From contig CAZNLR010000001.1 of assembly GCA_964574215.1 (NCBI GenBank), positions 142,617-206,616 of the forward strand: a stretch of 64,000 bases of DNA. The letters run 5' to 3'. The notes beneath the pieces are model-generated. The model did not search any database. It worked only from the letters and a program-made list of their open reading frames with translations, and had not been told where the DNA came from. A program made the position numbers and the translations under genes. Below, piece after piece: positions 34,064 to 42,479 of this stretch (the first letter of the stretch is position 1; each line of letters starts with the position of its first letter). Origin of the DNA: GCA-2725625 sp964574215. GTDB taxonomy: Bacteria > Pseudomonadota > Alphaproteobacteria > Rhodospirillales > UBA2165.

Positions 34064-34117
34064 ATTGTACCAGGTACAATTTATCCAAATACGGCGAAAT
34101 TGTACCTGGTACACTTT
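34062..34117. repeat. Pair of REP-like palindromes (GTACC/GGTAC type)
   Basis: AATTGTACCAGGTACAATT (core of 34062-34082, a perfect palindrome with central A) and AATTGTACCTGGTACACTT (core of 34097-34117, central T) are 35 bases centre to centre. The central bases are complementary, so the two copies are in inverted orientation, the layout of a REPIN. The second ends in TTTTTT, so it may also terminate the dehydrogenase transcript. A similar pair with another core lies at 41967-42034. Confidence 0.65.
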
Positions 34118-34138
34118 TTTAGCGGGGAGAAAAAGCGC

Positions 34139-35335
34139 ATGCAAATTTCGGAACGGGTGAATAGGCCCATATCAACGAGTGAGTTGGAGCGGCGCTGGGC
34201 TGCGGTCCGGTCGGCCATGGAGGCGGAAAATATCGACGTGCTCCTGATGCAGAGCAATAACGACCATATGGGCGGTTACGCCAAATACTTTACCGATATT
34301 CCCGCCACCAACGGCTATCCCCTAACCGTTATTTTTCCCCGTGACGACGCCATGACCTTGGTTCATCAAGGCCCCTTCGGCGGCGATAACGACGTGCCGG
34401 TAGAGGGAAACGGCTTTGTCCGGGGCGTGAAGCGGGAACTGACCACGCCCAGTTACGAATCCGCGCCCTACACCCGCGACTACGATCCCGAATTGGCCTG
34501 CAAGGGGTTGGAACCTTACGGCAAAGGGACCATCGGACTGGTGGGCACCTATCAGATGTCCTGCGCCATGGTCGATTACGTCAAACGTCAGTATCCAGAC
34601 GCCACTTATGTGGAAGCCTCCGATATGGTGGACCGGATCAAAGTGATCAAAAGCGACGAGGAAATCGAATTCATCAAAGGCACGGCCGATCAGCAGGACA
34701 GGGCCATGCAGGCGGTGATCAACGCCATCGAGCCGGGCATGAAGGATTCGGACGTTGCCGCCATTGCCCTCCATGTGGGGCACGAATTGGGCAGCGAGCA
34801 GGGTATCTATCTTTGCCAATCCTATCCTTACGGCACGCCGGCCGCGATCGGACCGCGCCACAATCAGAACCGGGTGATCCGGGAAGGCGATATCTTCAAC
34901 ATGCTGATCGAAAACAACGGCGCCGGCGGGTATTTCACGGAAGTGGGCCGCACCATCGTGGTGGGCGAGGCGCCGAAGGAACTCAAAGACGAGCTCGATT
35001 TTACCCTAAGGGCACAGCGTTTCTCTTTGGACATGTTGAAGCCGGGAACGCCCTGTGCAGATATCTGGCACGCCCACAATAAATTTATGAGCGATAACGG
35101 GCGGGCCGAGGAAACCCGTCTCTACTGCCACGGTCAAGGGTACGACCTGGTCGAACGGCCGCTCATCAGGCATGACGAACCCATGACCATCCAGAAAAAC
35201 ATGAATATCGTCTGCCACCCGGGCTACATGACGCCCAACATCCACTCCTGGATTTGCGACAATTATATCATCGGCGACAGCGGCCCCGGCGAGAGCATCC
35301 ACAAAACCCCACAGAAGATATTCGAGGCCGGATAA
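34139..35335 (+). CDS. M24-fold protein, creatinase/aminopeptidase P-like, without canonical metal ligands
   Basis: 398 residues from ATG 34139 (MQISERVNRPISTSELERRW). An N-terminal creatinase-like domain (about 1-160, with DVLLMQSNNDHMGGYAKYF) precedes the pita-bread domain (IKVIKSDEEIEFIKGTADQQ onward). The five metal ligands of M24 peptidases (D, D, H, E, E) are mostly not kept: the usual Asp pair is replaced in LIENNGAGGYFTEVGRTIV, and the usual EPG is VCHPGYM. HGQGYDLVERP retains the His. Creatinase also lacks metal, so a C-N hydrolase acting on a small molecule is possible. Peptidase activity is unlikely as read. Start chosen because GGGGAG lies upstream. Confidence 0.8.
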   Translation: MQISERVNRPISTSELERRWAAVRSAMEAENIDVLLMQSNNDHMGGYAKYFTDIPATNGYPLTVIFPRDDAMTLVHQGPFGGDNDVPVEGNGFVRGVKRELTTPSYESAPYTRDYDPELACKGLEPYGKGTIGLVGTYQMSCAMVDYVKRQYPDATYVEASDMVDRIKVIKSDEEIEFIKGTADQQDRAMQAVINAIEPGMKDSDVAAIALHVGHELGSEQGIYLCQSYPYGTPAAIGPRHNQNRVIREGDIFNMLIENNGAGGYFTEVGRTIVVGEAPKELKDELDFTLRAQRFSLDMLKPGTPCADIWHAHNKFMSDNGRAEETRLYCHGQGYDLVERPLIRHDEPMTIQKNMNIVCHPGYMTPNIHSWICDNYIIGDSGPGESIHKTPQKIFEAG

Positions 35336-35345
35336 CCCTTCCGTC

Positions 35346-36710
35346 TTAGGTTGATGTTGCCGCCGTGCGGGCGGCGATCAGCTTATCCAACTGGTTGACG
35401 ACTTCCAGAGAAGCATCCTCCATCATTTTAAACTGCCGGTCGGCTTCTTCATGGTCGCCTTCTGCGTGATGGCGGGCGGCGGTTTTCCCATAGGCGTGCA
35501 CCTGGCTGTGGGGCTCCACAATCGCTTTGAATTCAGTGCTGTTTTGATACCAGGAATCCTCCACCTGATCGTACCATTTGCCGAGGCGGCATTGATGATG
35601 GTCGGCCAGCTCTTCCTCCTGCAAATTGTTCAGCCCGACGAACATTTCCGCCAGCCGTTTTTTCCAAATGAAATGGTCCGATTTAGCCCGGTAGAGAACC
35701 GAGTCCTCCAGATTGTGGGTGTCGAGCTTGGCGAACTGTTCCTCGATCAAGGCTTCGGCCGCCCCGACGGCATCCAATGTTCGGTCGGCGCTGGTTCTAT
35801 TCTGTTCGGTCAATTCGGCGACGCTGGAAATACCCGAGCCAATCTCCTTCACTGCCTCGGTCTGCTCCGCCAGCATTTTGGCGATCTCGGACATACGCTC
35901 GGATACGTTTGATACCTGATCGGAAATGGTGCGTATGTCTTCTCCCGCCTGACCGATGGAACCTTTTCCCTCATCAACAGCCGCGTTGCAGGTCTCCATG
36001 GCTTCCGTCAAACCGCTGATTTCGCCGGTCAGCGTATCGATGCGGGTGCGGATATCCTCGGTCGCCCGTGACGTGTCGTTGGCGAGATTTTTAACCTCGC
36101 TGGCGACGACGGCAAAACCCTTGCCGTGTTCGCCGGCCCGCGCCGCCTCGATGGTGGCGTTGAGGGCGAGCAGGTTGGTTTGCTTCGCAATGGCGTCGAT
36201 GGTTTCCAGAATGCCGGCGATCTGTTTCGACGCATCGATAAGATTTTCGGTCCGCGAACCGATGGAGCCTACCGTGGTGGCGACTTGTTCCATATTCCGG
36301 ATGGCGTCGTTGACACGGGAGACACCGTTGTTCGAGCCGTTGTGGGCCGCCTCGGCAAGTTCGGTCGCCATATTGCTGGATTCGGTAATCTGGCCGATCG
36401 ATGCAGTCATTTCCTCCACGGCCGTTGCCATGGTCTGGGTTCGCGCATCGGTCTCCCTGACATAACCGGTCATACGTGAGACCTCGGTCATCGCCTCGCT
36501 GGCATTCATGGAGTATTTAACCGTGGCCCCATAGTTCTCTTTAGCGTCACTGCGGATGGTTTCACCCAGTTTCCGCACAATGCTGGACACTTCATCGGCG
36601 CCTTCGGGAACTTTACTATAGTCGCCCAGGATATAGGCGTTGAGGATATCAAATATTTCCGGATCGATGGCCGGTTGAATGTTGGTCTGACTTGAATCGT
36701 GAGTGTCCAT
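35346..36710 (-). CDS. Soluble methyl-accepting chemotaxis protein with C-terminal zinc-binding (CZB) domain
   Basis: 454 residues without any membrane segment. Residues 60-330 are a methyl-accepting signalling coiled coil with the conserved hairpin tip (IAKQTNLLALNATIEAARAG, EHGKGFAVVASEVKNLA). From about residue 345 comes a CZB domain: DHFIWKKRLAEMF supplies His, HHQCRLGKWYD Cys, and EPHSQVHAYGKTAA His residues that bind zinc. This layout matches cytoplasmic TlpD-type receptors that respond to oxidants or metal state. No che genes are next to it. It is convergent with the M24-fold gene, 10 bases away. Confidence 0.9.
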   Translation of the reverse strand: MDTHDSSQTNIQPAIDPEIFDILNAYILGDYSKVPEGADEVSSIVRKLGETIRSDAKENYGATVKYSMNASEAMTEVSRMTGYVRETDARTQTMATAVEEMTASIGQITESSNMATELAEAAHNGSNNGVSRVNDAIRNMEQVATTVGSIGSRTENLIDASKQIAGILETIDAIAKQTNLLALNATIEAARAGEHGKGFAVVASEVKNLANDTSRATEDIRTRIDTLTGEISGLTEAMETCNAAVDEGKGSIGQAGEDIRTISDQVSNVSERMSEIAKMLAEQTEAVKEIGSGISSVAELTEQNRTSADRTLDAVGAAEALIEEQFAKLDTHNLEDSVLYRAKSDHFIWKKRLAEMFVGLNNLQEEELADHHQCRLGKWYDQVEDSWYQNSTEFKAIVEPHSQVHAYGKTAARHHAEGDHEEADRQFKMMEDASLEVVNQLDKLIAARTAATST

Positions 36711-36998
36711 AATTGATCTCCTTAAAAATCATATTGCCGGAGCCGCCGTGCCGTCCAACATCACGGGGCATCCCGAATCAAAATTTTTGTATGAAATGTC
36801 TGATTAAAAATTTACTGAGTTAAATTCCCGCCCCTTTAATATTAAACGGTAAATTCCGCTTCAATTAAAATATTACAATTATCTAATATAACTATCCAGG
36901 AGAATGATTGTAATGTTTATACTATTTGGCTGTTATGTGCGGTCTGCAGACTATTGGGGTATGTAAAAACCGGGATTTCATAACTTTTGGGAAAAAAT

Positions 36999-37364
36999 AT
37001 GCGCCATCTAAGACTATTTGCCGACGACCAAGGAGAGTCTCATTTCGAGGAAATTGAGGCAGAATTGACGCTTCAGGATTTTGCGCCACCGGCGTCGCCG
37101 TTTATGGTATCTGCTCAAATCGAGGCCGCGCGGTTTTCGTTTTTCGAACTGCCGGTGGGGTGGGGCGGTGAAAAGCATCCGGCGCCGAAACGCCAATACT
37201 TTGTCTGCGTCGCTGGCAGTATCGAAATGACCGCCAGCGATGGGGAGAGTAGATTGATTTCAATCGGCGATGTGGTTCTTGTGGAAGATACCCATGGCAA
37301 GGGACACGTGACCCAGGTCATTGGTGACGAAAGTTTCGTTGCCGCCCTTACCCAATTGGAATAG
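36999..37364 (+). CDS. Cupin-like small protein
   Basis: 121 residues from ATG 36999 (MRHLRLFADDQGESHFEEIE); the TTG 12 bases upstream is not needed. The pattern RQYFVCVAGSIEMTASDGES then ISIGDVVLVEDTHGKGHVT is that of a single cupin barrel, with few of the usual His metal ligands. Such proteins bind small molecules or act as isomerases; nothing more can be said. The 288 bases before it are AT-rich and without genes. The next gene starts 29 bases downstream, probably in the same transcript. Confidence 0.7.
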   Translation: MRHLRLFADDQGESHFEEIEAELTLQDFAPPASPFMVSAQIEAARFSFFELPVGWGGEKHPAPKRQYFVCVAGSIEMTASDGESRLISIGDVVLVEDTHGKGHVTQVIGDESFVAALTQLE

Positions 37365-37393
37365 TCCGCAATTTAGTTTATGCTGTTCACATA

Positions 37394-37816
37394 ATGGAAC
37401 AAAAACAATTTGCCGCCGGTGAGGTGATTTTCAAGGAAGGTGACGATGGCGATACCGCTTTCCTCGTCGCTACCGGTATGATCGAAATTTCCCAGGATCG
37501 AGACGGCGAAAAAAAGGTGCTCGGCGAAATAAAGCCCGGCCAACTATTCGGTGAAATGGCCTTGATCAGCGACAAGCCCAGAACGGCGACGGCTTCCGCC
37601 AAGGGGGATACGGTTTGTTTCCTGGTGCCGCAGCTGGTTTTTCAAAGCGAGCTCGACGAGGCCAGTGCCCTGATGAAATCGCTGGTGCTTAACTTGATCG
37701 GCCATATCCGTTCCCTGATGGCTCAATTGGAAGAGGCGCGTCAAAACGGTGAAGAGGAACCGGACGTCATTTTTCACTATCCAAAATCATTCAAGGAATA
37801 TGAAAAAGGAAAATAA
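37394..37816 (+). CDS. Stand-alone cyclic nucleotide-binding domain protein
   Basis: 140 residues forming one CNB domain. The barrel reads GEVIFKEGDDGDTAFLVATG and the phosphate-binding cassette is FGEMALISDKPRTATASA, with the conserved Glu and Arg. A helix follows (SLVLNLIGHIRSLMAQLEEA) and a short acidic tail. There is no DNA-binding domain, so unlike Crp/Fnr it is not a transcription factor by itself; it may bind cAMP or cGMP and act on a partner. It sits just behind the cupin-like gene. Confidence 0.82.
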   Translation: MEQKQFAAGEVIFKEGDDGDTAFLVATGMIEISQDRDGEKKVLGEIKPGQLFGEMALISDKPRTATASAKGDTVCFLVPQLVFQSELDEASALMKSLVLNLIGHIRSLMAQLEEARQNGEEEPDVIFHYPKSFKEYEKGK

Positions 37817-37913
37817 CGGGAATTCCCCAGTAGAATTTGAATTGAAGTAACATTCTTAATTTTAAAGATGTGCAGATTGATCCGGTTATTTTGAGTGGAA
37901 ATAGATTGGGAAA

Positions 37914-38660
37914 ATGAAATTCTTCGTCAATAAAAGGGTGAGCTTGTGCCCGCTAACCGCCATTTTGGTCCTGGCGATGATTCCGGTTACTTCCCATGCT
38001 GGTACCGTTTTAAATTTAACCGCCCGCGTTGATTCCGAGGCCGGAAAGCTGGGAGAAAAAATTCTCCGCGAGGCCTATAAAAAATTAGACACCAAGGTCA
38101 AGGTCCGCCGCCTGCCCGGAAATCGGGCGATTTACGAAGCGAATAACGGTGAGTCGAATGGCGAGGTCGTCCGGCTTAAAAAAGTTTTAGAGAAATACAA
38201 GAATTTGCGTTTGGTGCCGGAAAGTCTGGTTCATATCGATGCGGTGATCGCTTCCAAAAACACGGACATTATCGTCGAGGGATGGAAGACGGTAAAAAAG
38301 TTTTCCGCGGCAACGGTGATGGGATATCGAAGTATTCAAAAACGGATTAAAGACCAACCTCATGTTTACGCCTCAAGTGTGGAATCCGCCTTAAAAGTAT
38401 TGAAAGGGGACCGGGTCGATATATTGATTTTGAGCCGTTTCGACATGATCAAGGGTTTGCAAAAAACGGGCTTCAAAGACATTGTCATTCTCGACCCGCC
38501 GGTCAGCCGGGTGCCGCTGTATCACATGCTGCACAAATCTAAAGAGTCGCTAATTCCGAAAATCACCAAGGTGCTGAAAGACATGAAAATGGACGGCAGC
38601 CATCAGCGTTTGGTCGAATCGTTTATCGCAAATCTCGGCAAGGGCGAGAAAATCAACTAG
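37914..38660 (+). CDS. Lone periplasmic solute-binding protein (SBP_bac_3-like), copy B
   Basis: 248 residues with a signal peptide (TAILVLAMIPVTSHA) and the same fold as the product at 23359-24087. Shared blocks include GEVVRLKKVLEKYKNLRLVP, VDILILSRFDMI and ILDPPVSRVPLYHMLHKS. The two therefore belong to one paralogous set in this genome, carried on opposite strands 14 kb apart. No transporter genes accompany it. Its end overlaps the convergent isomerase-like gene by 8 bases. Confidence 0.82.
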   Translation: MKFFVNKRVSLCPLTAILVLAMIPVTSHAGTVLNLTARVDSEAGKLGEKILREAYKKLDTKVKVRRLPGNRAIYEANNGESNGEVVRLKKVLEKYKNLRLVPESLVHIDAVIASKNTDIIVEGWKTVKKFSAATVMGYRSIQKRIKDQPHVYASSVESALKVLKGDRVDILILSRFDMIKGLQKTGFKDIVILDPPVSRVPLYHMLHKSKESLIPKITKVLKDMKMDGSHQRLVESFIANLGKGEKIN

Positions 38661-39438
38661 AGCGCCAATTCTGCAGCCATCCCAAAGTCGCCAAAGTGTC
38701 GCCGGTGGGCTCGTATTCACAGGCCACCCAGTTTCCGTATCCCATTTCATCGAGCGCTTTGAGAAAGGCCTGATAGTCGACTTCGCCCGAACCCGGTTCG
38801 CCCCGCCCCGGGACATCGGCAATTTGAATATTGCCGATGAGGCCGAGATGGCTCTCGACGGTTTCAATCATATTGCCTTCAGTGACATACATATGGAAGG
38901 CGTCATATTCGAGACCCAGATTGGGATGATTGATCTCATCCAGCACCTCTTTGACATCGGCGGTGGTGGTTAAAATGGAATTGGGCCGGATGGCCGGATT
39001 GAGGGCCTCGATCAGAACCTTGATACCCATTTCACCCATTTCATCGGCGGCCCTTTTCATATTTTCCTTAAACACCGGCATGGCATCGGTCCGCTCGACA
39101 CCTTTGGGCGGGGTGAAGGCCGGCACAACCAGACCGACCGGCCGCAATCGTTGGCAATATGTTTTCGCCGCATCGAGATTTTCCTTAAAGGCCTCTTGCT
39201 TGCCGGGCGCCGCCGCTACCAGGGGGCCCATCGCGACACCTTCGCCGACGGCGATATTGACGATGGAAGTTTCGACGCCCGCACGGTCAATCGCCGCCCC
39301 GAGTTCGTCTACCGGCATATCGTAGACGAAGATATACTCGACCGCGCCGAACCCGGCATCTGCGGCGGCTTGAATGCGATCCAAGGGATCAGGGATATTG
39401 GTGAACATCATAGTGAGGTTGGCGGAAAATTTAAGCAT
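38653..39438 (-). CDS. Hydroxypyruvate isomerase-like TIM-barrel protein
   Basis: 261 residues from the ATG at 39438 (MLKFSANLTMMFTNIPDPLD). The upstream open frame is not used because it lacks homology. It shows the xylose-isomerase-like AP-endonuclease 2 barrel: AAADAGFGAVEYIFVYD, KVLIEALNPAI with a metal-binding Glu, LGLEYDAFHMYVTEGNM (Asp, His), GNIQIADVPGRGEPGSGEVD, and the terminal WVACEYEPTGDTLATL. This order is typical of Hyi/glyoxylate-linked isomerases that interconvert hydroxypyruvate and tartronate semialdehyde. It starts 84 bases from the divergent RidA gene. Confidence 0.83.
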   Translation of the reverse strand: MLKFSANLTMMFTNIPDPLDRIQAAADAGFGAVEYIFVYDMPVDELGAAIDRAGVETSIVNIAVGEGVAMGPLVAAAPGKQEAFKENLDAAKTYCQRLRPVGLVVPAFTPPKGVERTDAMPVFKENMKRAADEMGEMGIKVLIEALNPAIRPNSILTTTADVKEVLDEINHPNLGLEYDAFHMYVTEGNMIETVESHLGLIGNIQIADVPGRGEPGSGEVDYQAFLKALDEMGYGNWVACEYEPTGDTLATLGWLQNWRSS

Positions 39439-39522
39439 TTGGACGATCTCTTGTTCTGACTGGCGAAAGGGTAGGCTACACTGCCTGATCCCGATAACGA
39501 ACAACTTAACGGAGGTTTTAAA

Positions 39523-39924
39523 ATGAAAAAGGAAATAATTGAAATTGACGGTGCAAAAGGGCCCACCGGTCCGGATGGCAAACGTTTAGCACCCATCTCG
39601 ACGGCCGTTCGTGCCGGTGATTTTGTTTTCGTGTCGGGCCTGCCGCCCATCGATCCTTCAACGGGAGAATTGGTCAAGGGCGATATCCAGGTGCAGACGC
39701 GTCAATCTCTGAACAATGTCAAGCAAGCCCTGGAAGCCGCCGGAACCTCTCTCGAGAATGTCGTCAAGGCGACTGTTTATTGTACGAATTCGGGCTATTT
39801 CGGTCAGGTCAACGAAGTCTACAAGGAGTTCTTTCCCGAAGATCCGCCGGCGCGCACGTTTGTCACAGTCGGTTCTTGGCCGATGGCCTTCGATATTGAA
39901 ATCGAATGTGTGGCAATTGGATAA
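39523..39924 (+). CDS. RidA-family (YjgF/YER057c/UK114) protein
   Basis: 133 residues. DFVFVSGLPPIDPSTGELVK, the mid-section QSLNNVKQALEAAGTSLENV and ARTFVTVGSWP with the conserved Arg, then FDIEIECVAIG, give a complete RidA fold. RidA proteins hydrolyse reactive imine/enamine intermediates formed by PLP enzymes; diverged members have other roles in catabolic clusters. Its Shine-Dalgarno (GGAGG) precedes ATG 39523. It is divergent from the Hyi-like gene and upstream of an IclR regulator, consistent with a small catabolic cluster. Confidence 0.88.
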   Translation: MKKEIIEIDGAKGPTGPDGKRLAPISTAVRAGDFVFVSGLPPIDPSTGELVKGDIQVQTRQSLNNVKQALEAAGTSLENVVKATVYCTNSGYFGQVNEVYKEFFPEDPPARTFVTVGSWPMAFDIEIECVAIG

Positions 39925-40041
39925 AATTCCATAATAAGAAATTATTGGCAATAAATGAGGGTAAAAACGGGTAAAAAATTGCTATTTGTGGAATTTAGGC
40001 CTAACAATTATGGGTAACCATACATTTTAGGTTGTCTGTCC

Positions 40042-40836
40042 ATGACCACGACCGGAACAATACAGTCTATTGAACGAGCGGCAGCGGTACTGAAATCCGT
40101 AGCCGGCGCCGGTGCGGAAGGCGCCCGTCTCAAAGATATCTCCGCCCAAACCTCTCTCATGCCACCGACGGCGCACCGCCTTTGCAAAGCAATGCTGCGG
40201 GAGGGCTGGCTGTCTCAGCCGACCGGACAGCGCCGCTATTTCCTCGGTCAGTTTCAGCCGACGCTCGATAAACTTTCGCAAAATCGTTCCCGCATTGTAG
40301 ATGCCGGCAGGCGGGCTGTCCGCCGATTGGCTCATCGCACGGGTGATACTGCCTATTTGTTTCTGTGCGACGGTATCGATGTCCTGTGCATCGACCGGTG
40401 CGAAGGCGATTTCATGGTTAAGGCGCTGGCTGTCAATGTCGGCGATTGGCGGCCCATGGGGCTGGGCGCGGCCGGTATGGCGGTGTTGGCCGCTATGGCG
40501 GAGCAGGATCGGGCCATGACCATGGATTTGTTGCTTGCCCACCGGCCGGAAGTGGCTGAACGGGGGCGGGATTGGCTGGAGGATAACATCCAACGCACCA
40601 AGCAGCATGGTTTTACCTTCGCCAGAACATCGGGGCTGGTGTCCGGTGTTTATGGTATCGCCGCACCGTGGCCTGAGACCGTGTCCCTGGGAGCACCGTT
40701 CGGGGCGCTCAGTGTGGTCGCTATCCAGGACAGGTTGGATGAGGACCGGCGTATCGAAGTCGCCGCGGCGATTAAAGAGGAATGCACAGCTATTCACAGA
40801 TTCTTGGATCATCAGGAAGATAAAAAATTGGATTAA
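40042..40836 (+). CDS. IclR-family transcriptional regulator
   Basis: 264 residues. An N-terminal winged helix (SIERAAAVLKSVAG, LKDISAQTSLMPPTAHRLCK, LREGWLSQP) is followed by the IclR effector domain (YLFLCDGIDVLCIDRCEG, RPMGLGAAGMAVLAAM, SGVYGIAAPWPE). It is likely a ligand-responsive repressor or activator of a neighbouring catabolic operon, such as the MBL hydrolase gene 15 bases downstream with which it is probably co-transcribed. The inducer is unknown. Confidence 0.9.
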   Translation: MTTTGTIQSIERAAAVLKSVAGAGAEGARLKDISAQTSLMPPTAHRLCKAMLREGWLSQPTGQRRYFLGQFQPTLDKLSQNRSRIVDAGRRAVRRLAHRTGDTAYLFLCDGIDVLCIDRCEGDFMVKALAVNVGDWRPMGLGAAGMAVLAAMAEQDRAMTMDLLLAHRPEVAERGRDWLEDNIQRTKQHGFTFARTSGLVSGVYGIAAPWPETVSLGAPFGALSVVAIQDRLDEDRRIEVAAAIKEECTAIHRFLDHQEDKKLD

Positions 40837-40851
40837 GAAAGGAGCAATCAC

Positions 40852-41949
40852 ATGACATTTGAAACTCAATCCACCCGGGGTAACTATCCCGAACACTACT
40901 ACCCGAATACGGAAGAGCTCGGTGAAAACGAGATGCGCATCGTCGCTCTTGGTACGGGCCGGCCTTTTCTACGCCGCTCCCAGGCCAATGCCTCTTGGCT
41001 GATTGAACTGGGCAACGGCGATAAGTTCGTCTTTGATTACGGTTTCGGCTCGCAGATGAATTTCACGGCCCTGGAAATTCCCTACGGCGATGTGACGGCT
41101 TGGTTCACCACCCATTTACACACCGATCATGTGGGCGACTTTGCTCAAGTCTGGGTCGGCAGTTGGGCGGGCGGACGTCTCGAGCCTTTGGAAATGTATG
41201 GTCCATCGGGCTCCGAAGAAAAATACGGATTTAGACATTTTGCCGAAAAGCAAAAGGAATCCTACGCCTGGGATACGGATACGCGGGTGGGCGCGTTGCC
41301 GGCCATCGGCGCGGAAATCAATATCCACGAATTTGACTACTCCAAAGTGCATGTGGTTTACGACCACAACGGCGTCAAAATTACCAGCTTTCCGGCCGTT
41401 CATCTTTTTGACGGAGCAGTCTGTTTGAAGCTGGAATGGAACGGGCTGACTTTTGTCTATTCCGGCGATACAACGCCCAACCAGTTCTTTATCGACAACG
41501 CCAAGGACGCCGATGTGGTGGTGCACGAAACGTTCAACACCATCGAGCAACTGATGGAAAGATCGGGCTACGACGAGCGGACCGCCCGGGCGATCGGCAC
41601 CCACATTCATTCGGCGCCGGAGGAAGCCGCCGTCGTATTGGATGCGGTCAATCCCCGTATGGCGGTGATTTTTCACTTCTTCAACGATTTCGATACGGTG
41701 TCCGAGATGGAAGAAAAAGTGCGCGAGCACTATAAAGGCCCGCTCACCCTATCGACTGACTTTATGGTAATCAATGTGACCAAGGAAGACATCATCACGC
41801 GTATGGCCCGCTTCTCGGAGCACGTCTGGCCCAACAAGTCCAAGCACGAAGGCTTTGGTAAAGCGGAGCGCAAACCCATGCTGCAACTATCCGACTGGCT
41901 CAAGGACGCGATGTTATTCCCGAAAACCCAGTTTATACGGGACAAATAG
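40852..41949 (+). CDS. MBL-fold metallo-hydrolase
   Basis: 365 residues. The metal-binding motif TTHLHTDHVGDF (HxHxDH) comes early, followed by FPAVHLFDGA, YSGDTTPNQFF with the bridging Asp, and a late THIHSAPEEAA/VIFHFF His. The N-terminal IVALGTGRPFLRRSQANASW resembles RNase Z-like/arylsulfatase-like small-molecule MBL enzymes. There is no signal peptide. GGAG lies 8 bases before the start. It is grouped with the IclR gene; a pair of REP-like palindromes follows its stop. The substrate is unknown. Confidence 0.87.
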   Translation: MTFETQSTRGNYPEHYYPNTEELGENEMRIVALGTGRPFLRRSQANASWLIELGNGDKFVFDYGFGSQMNFTALEIPYGDVTAWFTTHLHTDHVGDFAQVWVGSWAGGRLEPLEMYGPSGSEEKYGFRHFAEKQKESYAWDTDTRVGALPAIGAEINIHEFDYSKVHVVYDHNGVKITSFPAVHLFDGAVCLKLEWNGLTFVYSGDTTPNQFFIDNAKDADVVVHETFNTIEQLMERSGYDERTARAIGTHIHSAPEEAAVVLDAVNPRMAVIFHFFNDFDTVSEMEEKVREHYKGPLTLSTDFMVINVTKEDIITRMARFSEHVWPNKSKHEGFGKAERKPMLQLSDWLKDAMLFPKTQFIRDK

Positions 41950-41966
41950 CCGGAATTTCTTAAATG

Positions 41967-42034
41967 GTGACTGTCACTTTATTCACACGCATTCACATCT
42001 TCGTTAATTAAGTGACAGTCACTTTATTTACACG
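41967..42034. repeat. Pair of REP-like palindromes (GTGAC/GTCAC type)
   Basis: GTGACTGTCAC (41967-41977) and GTGACAGTCAC (42012-42022), each followed by TTTATT and then ACACG after one variable base, lie 45 bases apart. The palindrome centres are T and A, while the flanks are direct repeats. The layout parallels the pair at 34062-34117 with a different core sequence. Confidence 0.6.
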
Positions 42035-42065
42035 GTAGGTTATACGCACAGAGCAGGGCGGGAAA

Positions 42066-42479
42066 ATGACCTATTGGCTATATCCGGCAAACACCAAATT
42101 TTATGATGTTTTCGGCGCTTTCGAGAATGCCGAAACCTTTTGGCCGGTGAATTCAAAAGTATCGGTTGGCGATGTCATCTGTATCTATCTTGCGGCGCCT
42201 CACAAACAGATTGGTTATGTCTGCGACGTCCTGGATGTGGGTATTGAAGAAAGCAAAATTATCGAACAAGTCCGTCCCTATTTTAAACAAGAGATTGATG
42301 ACGGTCGGCCGCCAAAATTATTCATGAAGCTGAAAGTTTCCTCGACCTGTCCCTTGGACAAGGAGTCTCTGCTTGCCTACCAGCATCTCAAACAAAATGG
42401 ATTGAACGGTATGTTGATGGGACCTCGAAATCTTGAAAATAATCCGACCCTTTTGCACTATATCAAAGGGAACATATGA
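42066..42479 (+). CDS. EVE/PUA-like domain protein
   Basis: 137 residues forming a single EVE-type domain: YWLYPANTKFYDVFGAFENA, then VGDVICIYLAAPHKQIGYVC and PPKLFMKLKVSSTCPLDKES. EVE domains are PUA-like folds that bind RNA or modified bases; some act with restriction or defence systems, but no such gene is adjacent here. Its stop overlaps the next start by 4 bases (ATGATG), so the two are coupled. Confidence 0.7.
   Translation: MTYWLYPANTKFYDVFGAFENAETFWPVNSKVSVGDVICIYLAAPHKQIGYVCDVLDVGIEESKIIEQVRPYFKQEIDDGRPPKLFMKLKVSSTCPLDKESLLAYQHLKQNGLNGMLMGPRNLENNPTLLHYIKGNI

Noticed and set aside
34097..34120. Palindrome plus T-run as a plain terminator
   Set aside because: Termination is possible, but the second inverted copy 35 bases upstream and a parallel pair at 41967 fit a REP-type doublet better.
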